Part shown: piece after piece, positions 8,375 to 16,411 of the stretch | Layout: each line of letters starts with the position of its first letter | Position numbering within the stretch: position 1 is the stretch's first letter | DNA from: CAWDVR01 sp044869805 | GTDB taxonomy: Bacteria; Acidobacteriota; Thermoanaerobaculia; Multivoradales; SZUA-115 | Assembly (NCBI GenBank): GCA_044869805.1 | Contig: JBIOXV010000062.1 | Coordinates: 1-64,000 of the forward strand | Direction of reading: 5' to 3' | DNA: 64,000 nt | Notes under the pieces: model-generated | The model's database searches: none | Seen by the model: the letters and a program-made list of their open reading frames with translations, nothing else | What the model was told of the DNA's origin: nothing | Program-made: the position numbers and the translations under genes

Positions 8375-9255
8375 GCGCGGCGTCGGCGGCACAGGCCACG
8401 GAGGCCCGGCCGGGCGCAGCGCCCGGGGCGGGCACGCCGGTGGCCCCTCCAGTCGTCGAATTCATCGGTGTCGAGAAGACCTTTCACGCCGGCACGCCGC
8501 GCGCCTCCACGGCGATCAAGGACATCAACTTCCGGATCGAGGACAAGCCGGGCTACGGCGAGTTCATCTGCATTGTCGGCCCTTCGGGCTGCGGCAAGTC
8601 GACGATCTTCAACCTGATCCAGGGCTTCCCGGACGTCTACCCGCCGACCAAGGGCGAGGTGCGGGTGCGCGGCGAGGTCGTCGAGGGCCCGGGCCGCGAC
8701 CGCGGCATGATCTTCCAGAAGTACAGCTCCTTTCCCCACCGCACGGTGCTCGAGAACGTGACCTTCGGCCTGGAGGTGAACCAGGACGAGCTCAAGCTCA
8801 GCCGCGCCGAGCGCCAGGCCCGCGCCATGGAGATGATCCGCCGCGTGGGCTTGACCGGCCACGAGCGCAAGTACCCGCACCAGCTCTCGGGCGGCCAGCA
8901 GCAACGGGTGGCGATCGCCCGCTCGCTGGTGCTCCACCCCAAGATCCTGCTCATGGACGAGCCCTTCTCGGCGCTCGACGAGCCGACGCGCTACGAGATG
9001 CAGCGCCTCATCACCGAGCTCTGGCACGACGTGGAGTCCACGGTGTTCCTGATCACCCACTCGATCTCCGAGGCCGTCTACCTGGGCGACCGGCTGTGGG
9101 TGATGTCGAGAGGGCCGGGCACCATCGCCGCGGTGTTCGACGACATCATCCCGCCGACCCGCGACAGCGACCCGGTGCTGGTGCAGGAGTCGAGCGAGTT
9201 CAAGGCGGTGGTGGCCGAGGTGGTGCGGGCCTTCAAACGGGTGGAGAACGGGTAG
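8371..9255 (+). CDS. ABC transporter ATP-binding protein, SsuB/TauB/NrtD type
   Basis: Nucleotide-binding subunit of 294 residues. Walker A is 'GPSGCGKST', the Q-loop is 'MIFQKYSSFP', the signature is 'LSGGQQQRVAIARSL', Walker B is 'ILLMDEPFSALDE' and the H-loop is 'FLITHSISEA'. A much longer open frame continues upstream, but it runs through the permease gene in another frame. The start chosen is the GTG that overlaps the permease stop by 4 bases, which leaves a short Ala/Pro-rich lead before the fold. It completes an importer-type module with 5684-8374. The neighbouring PspA and AAA genes suggest a mechanical or envelope role rather than simple nutrition. Confidence 0.9.
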   Translation: MSAASAAQATEARPGAAPGAGTPVAPPVVEFIGVEKTFHAGTPRASTAIKDINFRIEDKPGYGEFICIVGPSGCGKSTIFNLIQGFPDVYPPTKGEVRVRGEVVEGPGRDRGMIFQKYSSFPHRTVLENVTFGLEVNQDELKLSRAERQARAMEMIRRVGLTGHERKYPHQLSGGQQQRVAIARSLVLHPKILLMDEPFSALDEPTRYEMQRLITELWHDVESTVFLITHSISEAVYLGDRLWVMSRGPGTIAAVFDDIIPPTRDSDPVLVQESSEFKAVVAEVVRAFKRVENG

Positions 9256-9261
9256 CTCCTG

Positions 9262-10140
9262 ATGGCGAAGGCCGGCCACAACCTCGGCTTCTGGGACTAC
9301 GTCAAGGCGGCCTTCTATCGCAAGGTCCCGCTGCCGCTCCTGGGCCGCATGCCGGTCAACCTGATGGCGGTCGGCGTTTTCGGCGTGCTGGGCCTCGCCA
9401 ACCCCGGCTTCTGGCTCCTGGGCTTGGCCGCCGAGCTCGGCTATCTCGGAGGCGTTGCTGGCAGCGGCCGCTTCCAGAAGCTGATCCAGGGCGAGCGGCT
9501 GTTGGGGGCACAGCGCGGTTGGGAGCTGGAGCTGGCGCACGCCGTGACCCGGCTGACCGCGGAGAGCCAGGACCGCTACAAGCGCCTGCTCGAGCAGTGC
9601 CGCGCCATCCTGGGCATCGCCGACAGGCTCGAGGGAGGCTCGCTCGGCAACCTGCGCGACATGCGCTCGCAGAACCTGAACCAGCTCCTGGTGATCTTCC
9701 TGCGCCTGCTCGCCTCGCAGGAGGTGATCTCCGGCAACCTCAACAACCTGGGCCGCGGCGAGCTCGAGCGCAACGTGGCACAGATCGAGAAGGCCCTGGA
9801 GCAGGCCAAGGGCAATCCACCCTTGACCCGCTCGCTCGAGGGCACGCTCGCCATCCAGCGGAAGCGCCTGGAGAACTTCCAGCGTGCGCAGTCCAACCTG
9901 CAACTGATCGAGGCCGAGCTGCTGCGCATCGAGCAGCAGGTAGAGCTGCTGCGCGAGGAGGCGGCGGTGTCCGGCAGCCCTGATCTGCTGTCGCAGAAGC
10001 TCGACGCCGTGACCACCACCATGGGCGAGACCACGCGCTGGATGGACGAGCATCGCGAGATCCTGGGCTCGCTCGGCGAGTCGTCGCTGGTCGAGGTGCC
10101 GGACATGCCGCGCCTGCCGGGCGTGGTGAGGGAGGGCTAG
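9262..10140 (+). CDS. Membrane-associated coiled-coil protein, unknown function
   Basis: A 292-residue protein that I cannot place in a named family. The first ~75 residues contain two short hydrophobic stretches ('LMAVGVFGVLGLANPGFWLLGLAAELGYL'-like region around residues 33-62, described by position), suggesting membrane insertion. Residues ~85-270 are strongly helical and charged with coiled-coil character. The C-terminal ~20 residues are acidic and proline-bearing. The gene lies 6 bases after the ABC ATPase, and its stop overlaps the AAA gene start by one base. It therefore belongs to the same transcript and may link the membrane transporter to the AAA motor. Confidence 0.7.
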   Translation: MAKAGHNLGFWDYVKAAFYRKVPLPLLGRMPVNLMAVGVFGVLGLANPGFWLLGLAAELGYLGGVAGSGRFQKLIQGERLLGAQRGWELELAHAVTRLTAESQDRYKRLLEQCRAILGIADRLEGGSLGNLRDMRSQNLNQLLVIFLRLLASQEVISGNLNNLGRGELERNVAQIEKALEQAKGNPPLTRSLEGTLAIQRKRLENFQRAQSNLQLIEAELLRIEQQVELLREEAAVSGSPDLLSQKLDAVTTTMGETTRWMDEHREILGSLGESSLVEVPDMPRLPGVVREG

Positions 10141-12032
10141 TGCCGGCGGGGCCTGCCGCGAGCCCGCCGCCGCCGGCCGCACCGGGCGCCGCCGGCCCCG
10201 CGCCCCCGGCCGCCGCTCCGCCGGCAGCCGGCACCGCCCTTCCCGCCTGGGCCGAGGAGATGCGGCGCGCTTTCCGTGCCGGCACCGCGTCGCAGTTCCT
10301 GCTCTACGGCAACATCTTCGACCTGGTCCCTTCGACGGACGAGAAGGGCAAGCGGCGGTTCACCTCGCTGCGCAGCTTCTTGGCCGAGGTGATGTTCTCG
10401 CCTTTCGACGTGGTGCTGGCCTACGACCGCGGGCGCGGCATCCGCACCATCAAGGGCGGCGAAGCCTTCCACCGCTTCCTGAAGGCGTTCGACACCTTCC
10501 AGGGCACGAGCTGGTCCGGCATGCCGGCGGACTCGGCCGACAAGGCCGAGAACCTGGAGCTGGGGAACCTCCTGCCGCGCGACCCCAAGCGGGCGCTCGA
10601 GCTGCTCGACCGCTTCCTGCGCGCCAGCCAGCTCCGCACCGAACCGGACGACAAGGGCGGCCGCAAGACGGCACCGCTCAAGGTGGCGGTGCTCATCGAC
10701 TACGCGCACTTCATCGCGCCGCAGGGCGAGGCGATCTACCTGGCGAGCGACCTGTCGCAGAACCTGATCCGGCTGCTCGATTGGGCCTCCGACCCGGCAT
10801 TGACCGGCGCCTGGGTGGCGACGGTGCTGATCGCCGAGAACCTGACCGACATCAACCGCCTGCTGGTCGAGAACCCCTACTCGGCGAAGATCAAGATCGA
10901 GCTGCCCGACGCCGCCGAGATCCTCGACTACGTCGCCTGCCTGACCGCCGAGCAACCCGACTTCGAGAAGGCCTGCGAGGTGTCGCGCGAAGTGCTGGCC
11001 GGCAAGCTGGTGGGCCTGTCGCGGGTCAACGTCAGAAACCTCGTGCTGCGGGCCCTCTCCGGCGGCGAGAAGATCACCGGCAAGTACCTGTCGCGGCTCA
11101 AGAAGGAGCTGATCGAGAAGGAGGCCTTCGGCAGGATCGAGTTCATCGAGTCGCGGCGCACGTTGGACGACGTGGCGGGCCACGAGGAAGCCAAGGCCTG
11201 GCTGCGACAGGACGCCGAGCTCTTGAAGCGCGGGCGCCTCAAGGCGATCCCCATGGGGTATCTCCTCTGCGGCCGCATCGGCACCGGCAAGACCTATCTG
11301 GTCCAGTGCTGGGCCGGCGAGGTCGGCGTGCCGGTGGTCGAGATCAAGAACTTCCGCGAGCGGTGGGTGGGCGCCACCGAGGGCAACCTCGAGCGCGTCT
11401 TCAACATCCTGCGCGCCCTCGGGCAGGTGGTGGTGTTCGTCGACGAGGCCGACCAGGCGACCGGCAAGCGCGGCGGCGGCGATGGCGACTCGGGCCTCTC
11501 CGGCCGCGTCTACGGCATGCTGGCCAAGGAGATGAGCGAAACCGCCAACCGCGGCAAGATCATCTGGGTGTTCGCCACCAGCCGCCCCGACCTGGTGGAG
11601 GTCGACCTCAAGCGCCAGGGCCGGCTCGACGTGCACATCCCGCTCTTCCCGCCCGGCGATCCCGAGAGCCGCCGCGGCCTCTTCCACTCGATGGCCAAGA
11701 AGGTCGGCATCGTGGCTCCCGGCGAGGAGCTCCCCGACCCGCCCGACAACGAGCAGGTGGGCGGCAACGAGATGGAAGGCATCCTCATCCGTGCCCTGCG
11801 CGTCTACGAGACCCAGCCCGACGGTGCTCCGCGCCGCCCCTTGGCCGACGTCATCCGCGAAGCCATCGCCGACTTCCGCCCCTCGGCCCACGTCGAGCGC
11901 CTGACCTTCATGGATTTGCTGGCCGTGAAGGAAGCGACCGATGCGAGGTTCCTGCCGGCACGGTTCCGGAAGCTCTCGCTGGCCGAGGTGAACCGGAGGC
12001 TCGAGGAGCTGCGGCGGGTGATCGGGGAGTAG
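10140..12032 (+). CDS. AAA family ATPase, partner of PspA/ABC cluster
   Basis: Cytoplasmic AAA ATPase of 630 residues. Residues 1-35 are Pro/Ala-rich linker. A conserved-looking N-terminal region (~40-340, containing 'FLLYGNIFDLV') has no clear assignment. The AAA module has Walker A 'GRIGTGKT' (378-385), the pore-region-like 'WVGATEGNLERVF', Walker B 'VVVFVDEAD' (~430-437), sensor 'FATSRPDL' and an Arg-finger-like 'KRQGRLD'. The start is GTG overlapping the previous stop by one base. It is the last gene of the PspA-ABC run. By analogy with other AAA proteins that act on PspA (for example PspF), it may remodel PspA or the transporter. That is inference. Confidence 0.85.
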   Translation: MPAGPAASPPPPAAPGAAGPAPPAAAPPAAGTALPAWAEEMRRAFRAGTASQFLLYGNIFDLVPSTDEKGKRRFTSLRSFLAEVMFSPFDVVLAYDRGRGIRTIKGGEAFHRFLKAFDTFQGTSWSGMPADSADKAENLELGNLLPRDPKRALELLDRFLRASQLRTEPDDKGGRKTAPLKVAVLIDYAHFIAPQGEAIYLASDLSQNLIRLLDWASDPALTGAWVATVLIAENLTDINRLLVENPYSAKIKIELPDAAEILDYVACLTAEQPDFEKACEVSREVLAGKLVGLSRVNVRNLVLRALSGGEKITGKYLSRLKKELIEKEAFGRIEFIESRRTLDDVAGHEEAKAWLRQDAELLKRGRLKAIPMGYLLCGRIGTGKTYLVQCWAGEVGVPVVEIKNFRERWVGATEGNLERVFNILRALGQVVVFVDEADQATGKRGGGDGDSGLSGRVYGMLAKEMSETANRGKIIWVFATSRPDLVEVDLKRQGRLDVHIPLFPPGDPESRRGLFHSMAKKVGIVAPGEELPDPPDNEQVGGNEMEGILIRALRVYETQPDGAPRRPLADVIREAIADFRPSAHVERLTFMDLLAVKEATDARFLPARFRKLSLAEVNRRLEELRRVIGE

Positions 12033-12041
12033 GGCTCACCG

Positions 12042-12302
12042 ATGCCCGAGATCAGCCGGTTCTACGGCATCGTCATCCGGATGTACCACGATGAGCATCC
12101 GCCACCGCACTTCCACGCTTACTACCAGGGCCAGCAGGCGGTCTTCCGGATCGACACGCTGGATGTTTCGCGAGGAGTGCTGCCTCGCCGTGCGCTGACG
12201 TTGGTCGTGGAGTGGGCCCTGGCGCATCGTGGCGAGCTGAGAGAGAATTGGAAACGTGGCGAGCAGGGGCAGCCCATGCTGTCCATCGAGCCCTTGGAGT
12301 GA
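12042..12302 (+). CDS. DUF4160 domain protein
   Basis: Small protein of 86 residues that matches the DUF4160 family. The N-terminal 'IVIRMYHDEHPPPHFHAYY' with its HPPPHFHA block is diagnostic. Members are regularly encoded next to DUF2442 proteins, as here (next gene 3 bases downstream), and the pair is often discussed as toxin-antitoxin-like, though I know of no assigned biochemistry. It opens a 1.5-kb island of small toxin-antitoxin-type genes ending at 13568. Confidence 0.85.
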   Translation: MPEISRFYGIVIRMYHDEHPPPHFHAYYQGQQAVFRIDTLDVSRGVLPRRALTLVVEWALAHRGELRENWKRGEQGQPMLSIEPLE

Positions 12303-12305
12303 ACC

Positions 12306-12566
12306 ATGGAACGGATCGTCCATCTGGAAGCGCGGCATCCCTATCGTTTGTTCGTCGAGTTCGACGACGGGGTCAAGGGCGAGTACGACATGAGCGACCG
12401 GCTTGTCGGCCCTGTTTTCGAGCCGCTACGCGATCCGGCTTTTTTCGCGCAGGTCCGTCTGGATGAATGGGGAGCCCCGGCCTGGCCGAACGGCACGGAC
12501 ATCGCCCCCGACGCGCTCCATGCCCGGCTCGTAGCGGCACACGGATCGCAGACCCAGACGGCGTGA
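12306..12566 (+). CDS. DUF2442 domain protein
   Basis: An 86-residue protein of the DUF2442 family: 'YRLFVEFDDGVKGEYDMS' is the typical N-terminal sheet and 'LDEWGAPAWPNGTDIAPDAL' the typical C-terminal motif. It directly follows the DUF4160 gene, the common partner. Such proteins are predicted to be DNA-binding or antitoxin-like partners. Function here is inferred from the pairing only. Confidence 0.85.
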   Translation: MERIVHLEARHPYRLFVEFDDGVKGEYDMSDRLVGPVFEPLRDPAFFAQVRLDEWGAPAWPNGTDIAPDALHARLVAAHGSQTQTA

Positions 12567-12639
12567 GACACCGGCCCCAGCAGGCGCCCAGCCGTGTCGC
12601 CATGCGAGTAGGGTGAATCATCGCCCGCGAGGTCCAAGC

Positions 12640-13047
12640 ATGGCGATTTACAAGCTCTCCCTTCTGCTCGACCCGCAACCCGAAGGTGGGTACGTCGTCA
12701 CCTCACCGGTGCTTCCAGAGCTGATCGCGGAGGGAGACACGGTCCAGGAAGCGCTGACTAACGCGCAAGATGCGCTTGCGGCCGTCATCGAAGCCTACGA
12801 GGACCTCGGCAGGCCCCTCCCCGCCGCGCTGCAGCCAGCCGCCGAGCAGACGCCGCTCGAGGTCGAGATCGCCTTCGCCGTGCCTCCCTCCGCTCGGGAT
12901 ACCGAGCGTCTCAAGCCGAAGAAACTCAGCCTGTCGGAGGCGATCCAGCGCTTCCGTGCGACTCACGACCTGTCGGACATGACCGACATCGACGAGATCT
13001 TCGCCGACGTGCGGGACAAGTCTCCGGGGCGTGAGATTGATCTGTGA
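12640..13047 (+). CDS. HicB-like antitoxin, orphan, with extra tail
   Basis: A 135-residue protein. Residues ~1-65 have the HicB partial-RNase-H fold pattern ('YVVTSPVLPELIAEGDTVQEAL'-type region at about 17-40, then 'AVIEAYEDLGRPLP'). Classical HicB proteins end in a DNA-binding domain. Here the last ~45 residues instead end in 'DEIFADVRDKSPGREIDL', which resembles the toxin-binding tails of VapB/Phd-type antitoxins (my inference). No HicA or PIN toxin is adjacent. The next gene is another antitoxin, 9 bases on. The ATG at 12640 was chosen because it begins the conserved 'MAIYKLSLLL' strand. Confidence 0.75.
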   Translation: MAIYKLSLLLDPQPEGGYVVTSPVLPELIAEGDTVQEALTNAQDALAAVIEAYEDLGRPLPAALQPAAEQTPLEVEIAFAVPPSARDTERLKPKKLSLSEAIQRFRATHDLSDMTDIDEIFADVRDKSPGREIDL

Positions 13048-13056
13048 GATCTCCAA

Positions 13057-13278
13057 ATGACCAAGGCCGCGATCGCCAGAGCAGCGCTCGAGCTCCCCGT
13101 CGAGGATCAGCTCGAGCTGGCCCAAACCCTCTGGGAACGCGCATCTCCTCCGGGCGAACCAGAGCTCTCGCCGGAGCTCAGAGGTCTGCTCGAGGCTCGC
13201 CGGCAGGAGGCGCTCGAGAACCCGGACGCTGGCGTGCCTTGGGACGAGGTCAGGGACCGCCTGCTGAGACGCGCATGA
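13057..13278 (+). CDS. Addiction module antitoxin (TIGR02574-like)
   Basis: A 73-residue antitoxin-like protein. 'ELPVEDQLELAQTLWERASP' and the tail 'WDEVRDRLLRRA' are characteristic of the small addiction-module component family that pairs with RelE/ParE toxins. Its stop overlaps the ATG of the toxin reading frame (ATGA at 13275-13278), the standard arrangement. Because the toxin frame has an early stop codon, this antitoxin may now be unpaired. Confidence 0.85.
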   Translation: MTKAAIARAALELPVEDQLELAQTLWERASPPGEPELSPELRGLLEARRQEALENPDAGVPWDEVRDRLLRRA

Positions 13279-13568
13279 AGCTCGTGCTTCGGCCCTAGGT
13301 CGAGCCGGAGCTCGATCAGGCCGCGGCATGGTACGAAGATCGACAGCCTGGACTGAGAGACCGCTTCCTCCAAGCCGTCGATGCGGCTCTGGTGCGAGTC
13401 GCTGAGAGTCCTGAGCTCTACCAAGTCGTCCACCTCGATATCCGACGGAGCCCGGTTCAGGGCTTCCCGTACAGCGTCTTCTACTTGATCCTCGCCAGCA
13501 GAGTCGAGGTGATCGGCGTCGTGCACGATGCCCGCCATCCGGCAGTCCGGAGACGGCGCCGCAGATAG
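13275..13568 (+). pseudogene. RelE/ParE-type toxin interrupted by early amber codon
   Basis: Reading from ATG 13275 gives seven residues (MKLVLRP), then TAG at 13296-13298, then 89 further codons without a stop to 13568. The continuation carries RelE/ParE toxin features: 'ELDQAAAWYEDRQPGL', 'FLQAVDAAL', 'GFPYSVFYLI' and 'VHDARHP'. In relatives this site is usually a glutamate (GAG), so one G-to-T change would create the amber. No in-frame ATG or GTG before the conserved helix offers a good restart. The preceding antitoxin is intact, so toxin loss would be harmless to the cell. A sequencing error is the main alternative. Confidence 0.85.
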
Positions 13569-13669
13569 GGCTGCTGCCTTCCGAGCGCAGCCAGTCCGCG
13601 GCTTCGTGCTATCCTTGCCAATCCTTAAGTAAGAAATCGGGAATCCGATCTACCCGTGAGGAGCGGTGT

Positions 13670-16411
13670 GTGAGACGGTGGCTCGTTACCCTCGGTCTTC
13701 TGGCCGGGCTCGGGGGCTTGGCAGCCACGGCAGGCTGGTGGTTTCCTCGCCTCATTCAGGGCGCCGGCGCGAGCTCCAGCGAGCTGGAAGGCCTGGCTGC
13801 TCTGGTGCAGCTCGTGCTCTGGTCGAGCGCAGCGCTGGCGTTCTTCTTTCGGTTCCTCCTCCCAATCTGGAAAGGGAACCAGCAGGCAGCAGAGCCACCC
13901 ACCCCAGGACTCCCCACCGGCCCGCCCGTTGCCGCCACCCAGGCTTTCCTCGAGCACCTCGTCGCCCGCTATCAGTACCTGGACTTCAAGGGCATGGGAG
14001 TCGTGGATCGGCTGCCGCTGCAACTGCCACTCGTCGAGATGTACATCCCTTTACGGGCGCGTGTGGCCCTTCCCGAGGGCGAAACCTGGGCGCGTGAGCT
14101 GCGACTGGCCGGTCGCAAAGCGACCGAGGAGGAGGCGGCGGCCATGGGCCGTAGAGTGGGCGAGCCTCAGCCCGTCCTCGAACTGTTGAAAGGCAATGCC
14201 GGCCTCGTTCTGCTTGGCGACCCCGGCGCCGGCAAGACGACCTTCCTCAAGTTCCTGGCACTGTCCCTGGCGCAAGGGCGAGGGAAAGACCTCGGCCTCG
14301 AAGATCGCCTGCCTGTCCTGCTTGCGCTGTCGGCGTACGCGGCGGCAATTCAAGACGAGGACGTACCTCTGGTCGAGTTCATCGCTCACCACTACCGCGA
14401 GCGAGGCTTGGCGCTGCCGATCACCGAGATGCTGGATGATGCGCTCCAGCGGGGCAGGGCGCTGCTGCTGTTGGACGGCCTGGACGAGGTGAAGGACCAG
14501 GGCCGCCGTAACCTCGTCGTGGAGCGGGTGCAGGACTTCTTCAGCCGCCATCGGGCCCAAGGCAACAAGTTCGTCCTCACCAGTCGGGTGGTCGGCTATC
14601 CCGAGGTGAGACTCAAGGCCGAAGGGCTCGTCGAAGCCACCCTCGTGGACTTCGACGACGAGGAGATCGAGAGCTTCGTCGAGCGATGGACCTCGGCGAT
14701 CGAAGGGGCCGCCCAGGGGCGAAGCGACGTGGCCGCCTTCGAGGCCGAACGCGAGCGCGAGGACCTGCTGGCCGCCGTGCGGCACAACGCGGGCGTCCGC
14801 TCGCTGGCCTCGAACCCGCTGCTGCTGACCATCCTGGCGCTGATGAAGCGGCAGGGGGTGACCCTGCCCGAACGGCGCGTCGATCTCTACCGCAACTGCA
14901 TCGAGGTGCTGCTCAAGCACTGGAACCTGGCGCGAAGTCTCGCAGGAAGGGGAGGGCGGGAGGTAGACGTGGTCGAGACGTTGCGTGTGGTAGCGCCGCT
15001 GGCGCTGTGGATGCAGCGCACTTCACCGGGCGCCGGCTTGGTGAAGGAAGGAGACCTCCTGCGCGAGCTGGAGCACATCTTCAGCCAACGCGGGCACGCC
15101 GAGCCGGAGCATGCGAGCCGTGCGTTCCTGGGCGACCTTCGCGAGCACACCGGCCTGCTGATCGATCGCGGCGCGAGGCAGTTCGGGTTCCTTCACCTCA
15201 CCTTCCAGGAGTACCTGGCCGCGGTTGGCCTGCGGCAGATGAACCAACAGAGCACCGAGGGCATCGTCGAGGAGCTTGTGGCGCACGCCGCGGAAGGCAC
15301 CTGGCGGGAGGTGACTCTCCTCACCATCGGCTACCTCGGAATCGTGCAGCAGCAGGACGAGACCGCCTCCGAGGTGATTGACGGCCTGCTGGCCGCGGAG
15401 TGTGAGCCCCCGGGCCAGGCAGTCGTACTGGCCGGGGAAGCGGTGGCCGATGCCTGGCCGGGTGGGGTGTCGTTGGCATGCAAGGACCGGGTGGTCGAGG
15501 CACTGTTGCAGTGCATGCGGTCGGCAGCCGTGGAGCCTGCGCGGAGGGCCCTCGCGGGCCGCAACCTCGCCCGCCTCGGCGATCCTCGTCTCGAGGTTAC
15601 GACGCTCGAAGCGATGCAGTTCTGCTTCGTTCCCGCCGGGCCGTTTCTGATGGGAAGCCGCGAGGACGACAAGGAGGCCTACGAGGGCGAGACACCGCAG
15701 CGCGAGGCGGATCTCGCCTACGACTACTGGATCAGCCATTTCCCTGTAACCGTCGCGCAGTGGGGCGAGTACTGCACCCGGAGCGCGGTGAAGCTTGGTA
15801 ACTCCAACTCGCGTCGCGGGGCGGCGAACGAGCCGGTGGTCTGGGTGAGCTGGGAGGAGGCCGTCTCCTTCAGCGACTGGCTGACTGCGGATTGGAGGGG
15901 GAAGGGGTGGCTCCCGTCAGGTTGGTCCGTGCATCTGCCCTCGGAGGAGGAGTGGGAGAAGGCGGCACGCGCCGGGCTGGAGCGGCCCGCGGAGCCGTTG
16001 CTGCGCACGATCCGCGGTTTCGGCCAGCCGGCCTCGTCGCCGGAGCTGGTGGTCAACGAAATGCCGGATCGCCGCTACCCGTGGGGCAGCGAGGACGATC
16101 CCGGCCGGCGCAACGGTAGCGGTTCAGGCATCGGCGCCGTGAGTGCCGTGGGCTGCTTGGGCGCCGGTGCAAGATCCTACGGCTGCGAGGAGCTCTCCGG
16201 CAACGTCTGGGAGTGGACTGCAAGTCGCTGGCGCGACAACTACCGCGAAGAAACGCCGGAACAGGCCGCCCTCCGGGTGGTGCGCGGCGGGTCGTACTTC
16301 AACGAACCGAGGCACCTGCGTTGCGCCTACCGCCTCAGGGTCCACTCTGGCAACCGCAACAACAATCTGGGATTCCGGTTGGTGGTGTCCCCATTCAGCT
16401 CTGGACTCTGA
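13670..16411 (+). CDS. Membrane NACHT NTPase with C-terminal FGE-fold (DGR-target-like) domain
   Basis: A 913-residue STAND-type signalling ATPase. Two N-terminal hydrophobic segments (about 4-24 and 42-68) anchor it. The NACHT core has Walker A 'GDPGAGKTT' (183-191) and Walker B 'LLLLDGLDEV' (~265-274), followed by a helical regulatory region containing 'FGFLHLTFQEYLAA' (~505-518). Residues ~645-905 are a formylglycine-generating-enzyme/C-type-lectin-like domain ('FVPAGPFLMGS', 'LSGNVWEWT', 'VVRGGSYFN', 'NLGFRLV'). The two catalytic cysteines of true FGE are absent, so it should bind a ligand rather than oxidise sulfatases. Start GTG follows GTGAGGAG. NACHT proteins of this layout commonly act in conflict or defence sensing. 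That role is inferred here. Confidence 0.87.
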   Translation: MRRWLVTLGLLAGLGGLAATAGWWFPRLIQGAGASSSELEGLAALVQLVLWSSAALAFFFRFLLPIWKGNQQAAEPPTPGLPTGPPVAATQAFLEHLVARYQYLDFKGMGVVDRLPLQLPLVEMYIPLRARVALPEGETWARELRLAGRKATEEEAAAMGRRVGEPQPVLELLKGNAGLVLLGDPGAGKTTFLKFLALSLAQGRGKDLGLEDRLPVLLALSAYAAAIQDEDVPLVEFIAHHYRERGLALPITEMLDDALQRGRALLLLDGLDEVKDQGRRNLVVERVQDFFSRHRAQGNKFVLTSRVVGYPEVRLKAEGLVEATLVDFDDEEIESFVERWTSAIEGAAQGRSDVAAFEAEREREDLLAAVRHNAGVRSLASNPLLLTILALMKRQGVTLPERRVDLYRNCIEVLLKHWNLARSLAGRGGREVDVVETLRVVAPLALWMQRTSPGAGLVKEGDLLRELEHIFSQRGHAEPEHASRAFLGDLREHTGLLIDRGARQFGFLHLTFQEYLAAVGLRQMNQQSTEGIVEELVAHAAEGTWREVTLLTIGYLGIVQQQDETASEVIDGLLAAECEPPGQAVVLAGEAVADAWPGGVSLACKDRVVEALLQCMRSAAVEPARRALAGRNLARLGDPRLEVTTLEAMQFCFVPAGPFLMGSREDDKEAYEGETPQREADLAYDYWISHFPVTVAQWGEYCTRSAVKLGNSNSRRGAANEPVVWVSWEEAVSFSDWLTADWRGKGWLPSGWSVHLPSEEEWEKAARAGLERPAEPLLRTIRGFGQPASSPELVVNEMPDRRYPWGSEDDPGRRNGSGSGIGAVSAVGCLGAGARSYGCEELSGNVWEWTASRWRDNYREETPEQAALRVVRGGSYFNEPRHLRCAYRLRVHSGNRNNNLGFRLVVSPFSSGL
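16295..16378 (+). other. Candidate DGR variable region in the FGE-fold domain
   Basis: The last ~28 codons before 'GFRLV' are enriched in NNC codons (TAC, TTC, AAC, CAC, CTC, GTC, GGC) at positions that vary in diversity-generating-retroelement targets. The region ends in an invariant-looking 'NRNNNLGFR' stretch. This is the pattern expected when AAC codons of a template repeat are randomised at adenines. An inverted repeat starts 20 bases downstream. No template repeat or reverse transcriptase is visible in this window. Confidence 0.5.

Noticed and set aside
5660..8392. A 910-codon open frame on the minus strand
   Set aside because: It lies antisense to the OmpA-fused receptor and permease genes, which have clear domains. 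Its His/Arg/Val-rich translation shows no motif and reflects GC-rich codon bias, as do similar antisense frames at 8353-10182 and 10137-11891.
12640..13047. Complete HicAB toxin-antitoxin pair
   Set aside because: No HicA-like toxin (small dsRBD-type protein with a catalytic His) is encoded on either side.
13670..16411. Active formylglycine-generating enzyme for the sulfatase at 1-1482
   Set aside because: The FGE-fold domain lacks the catalytic cysteine pair (the aligned positions are Asn and a non-Cys residue) and is fused to NACHT, so it should not activate sulfatases.
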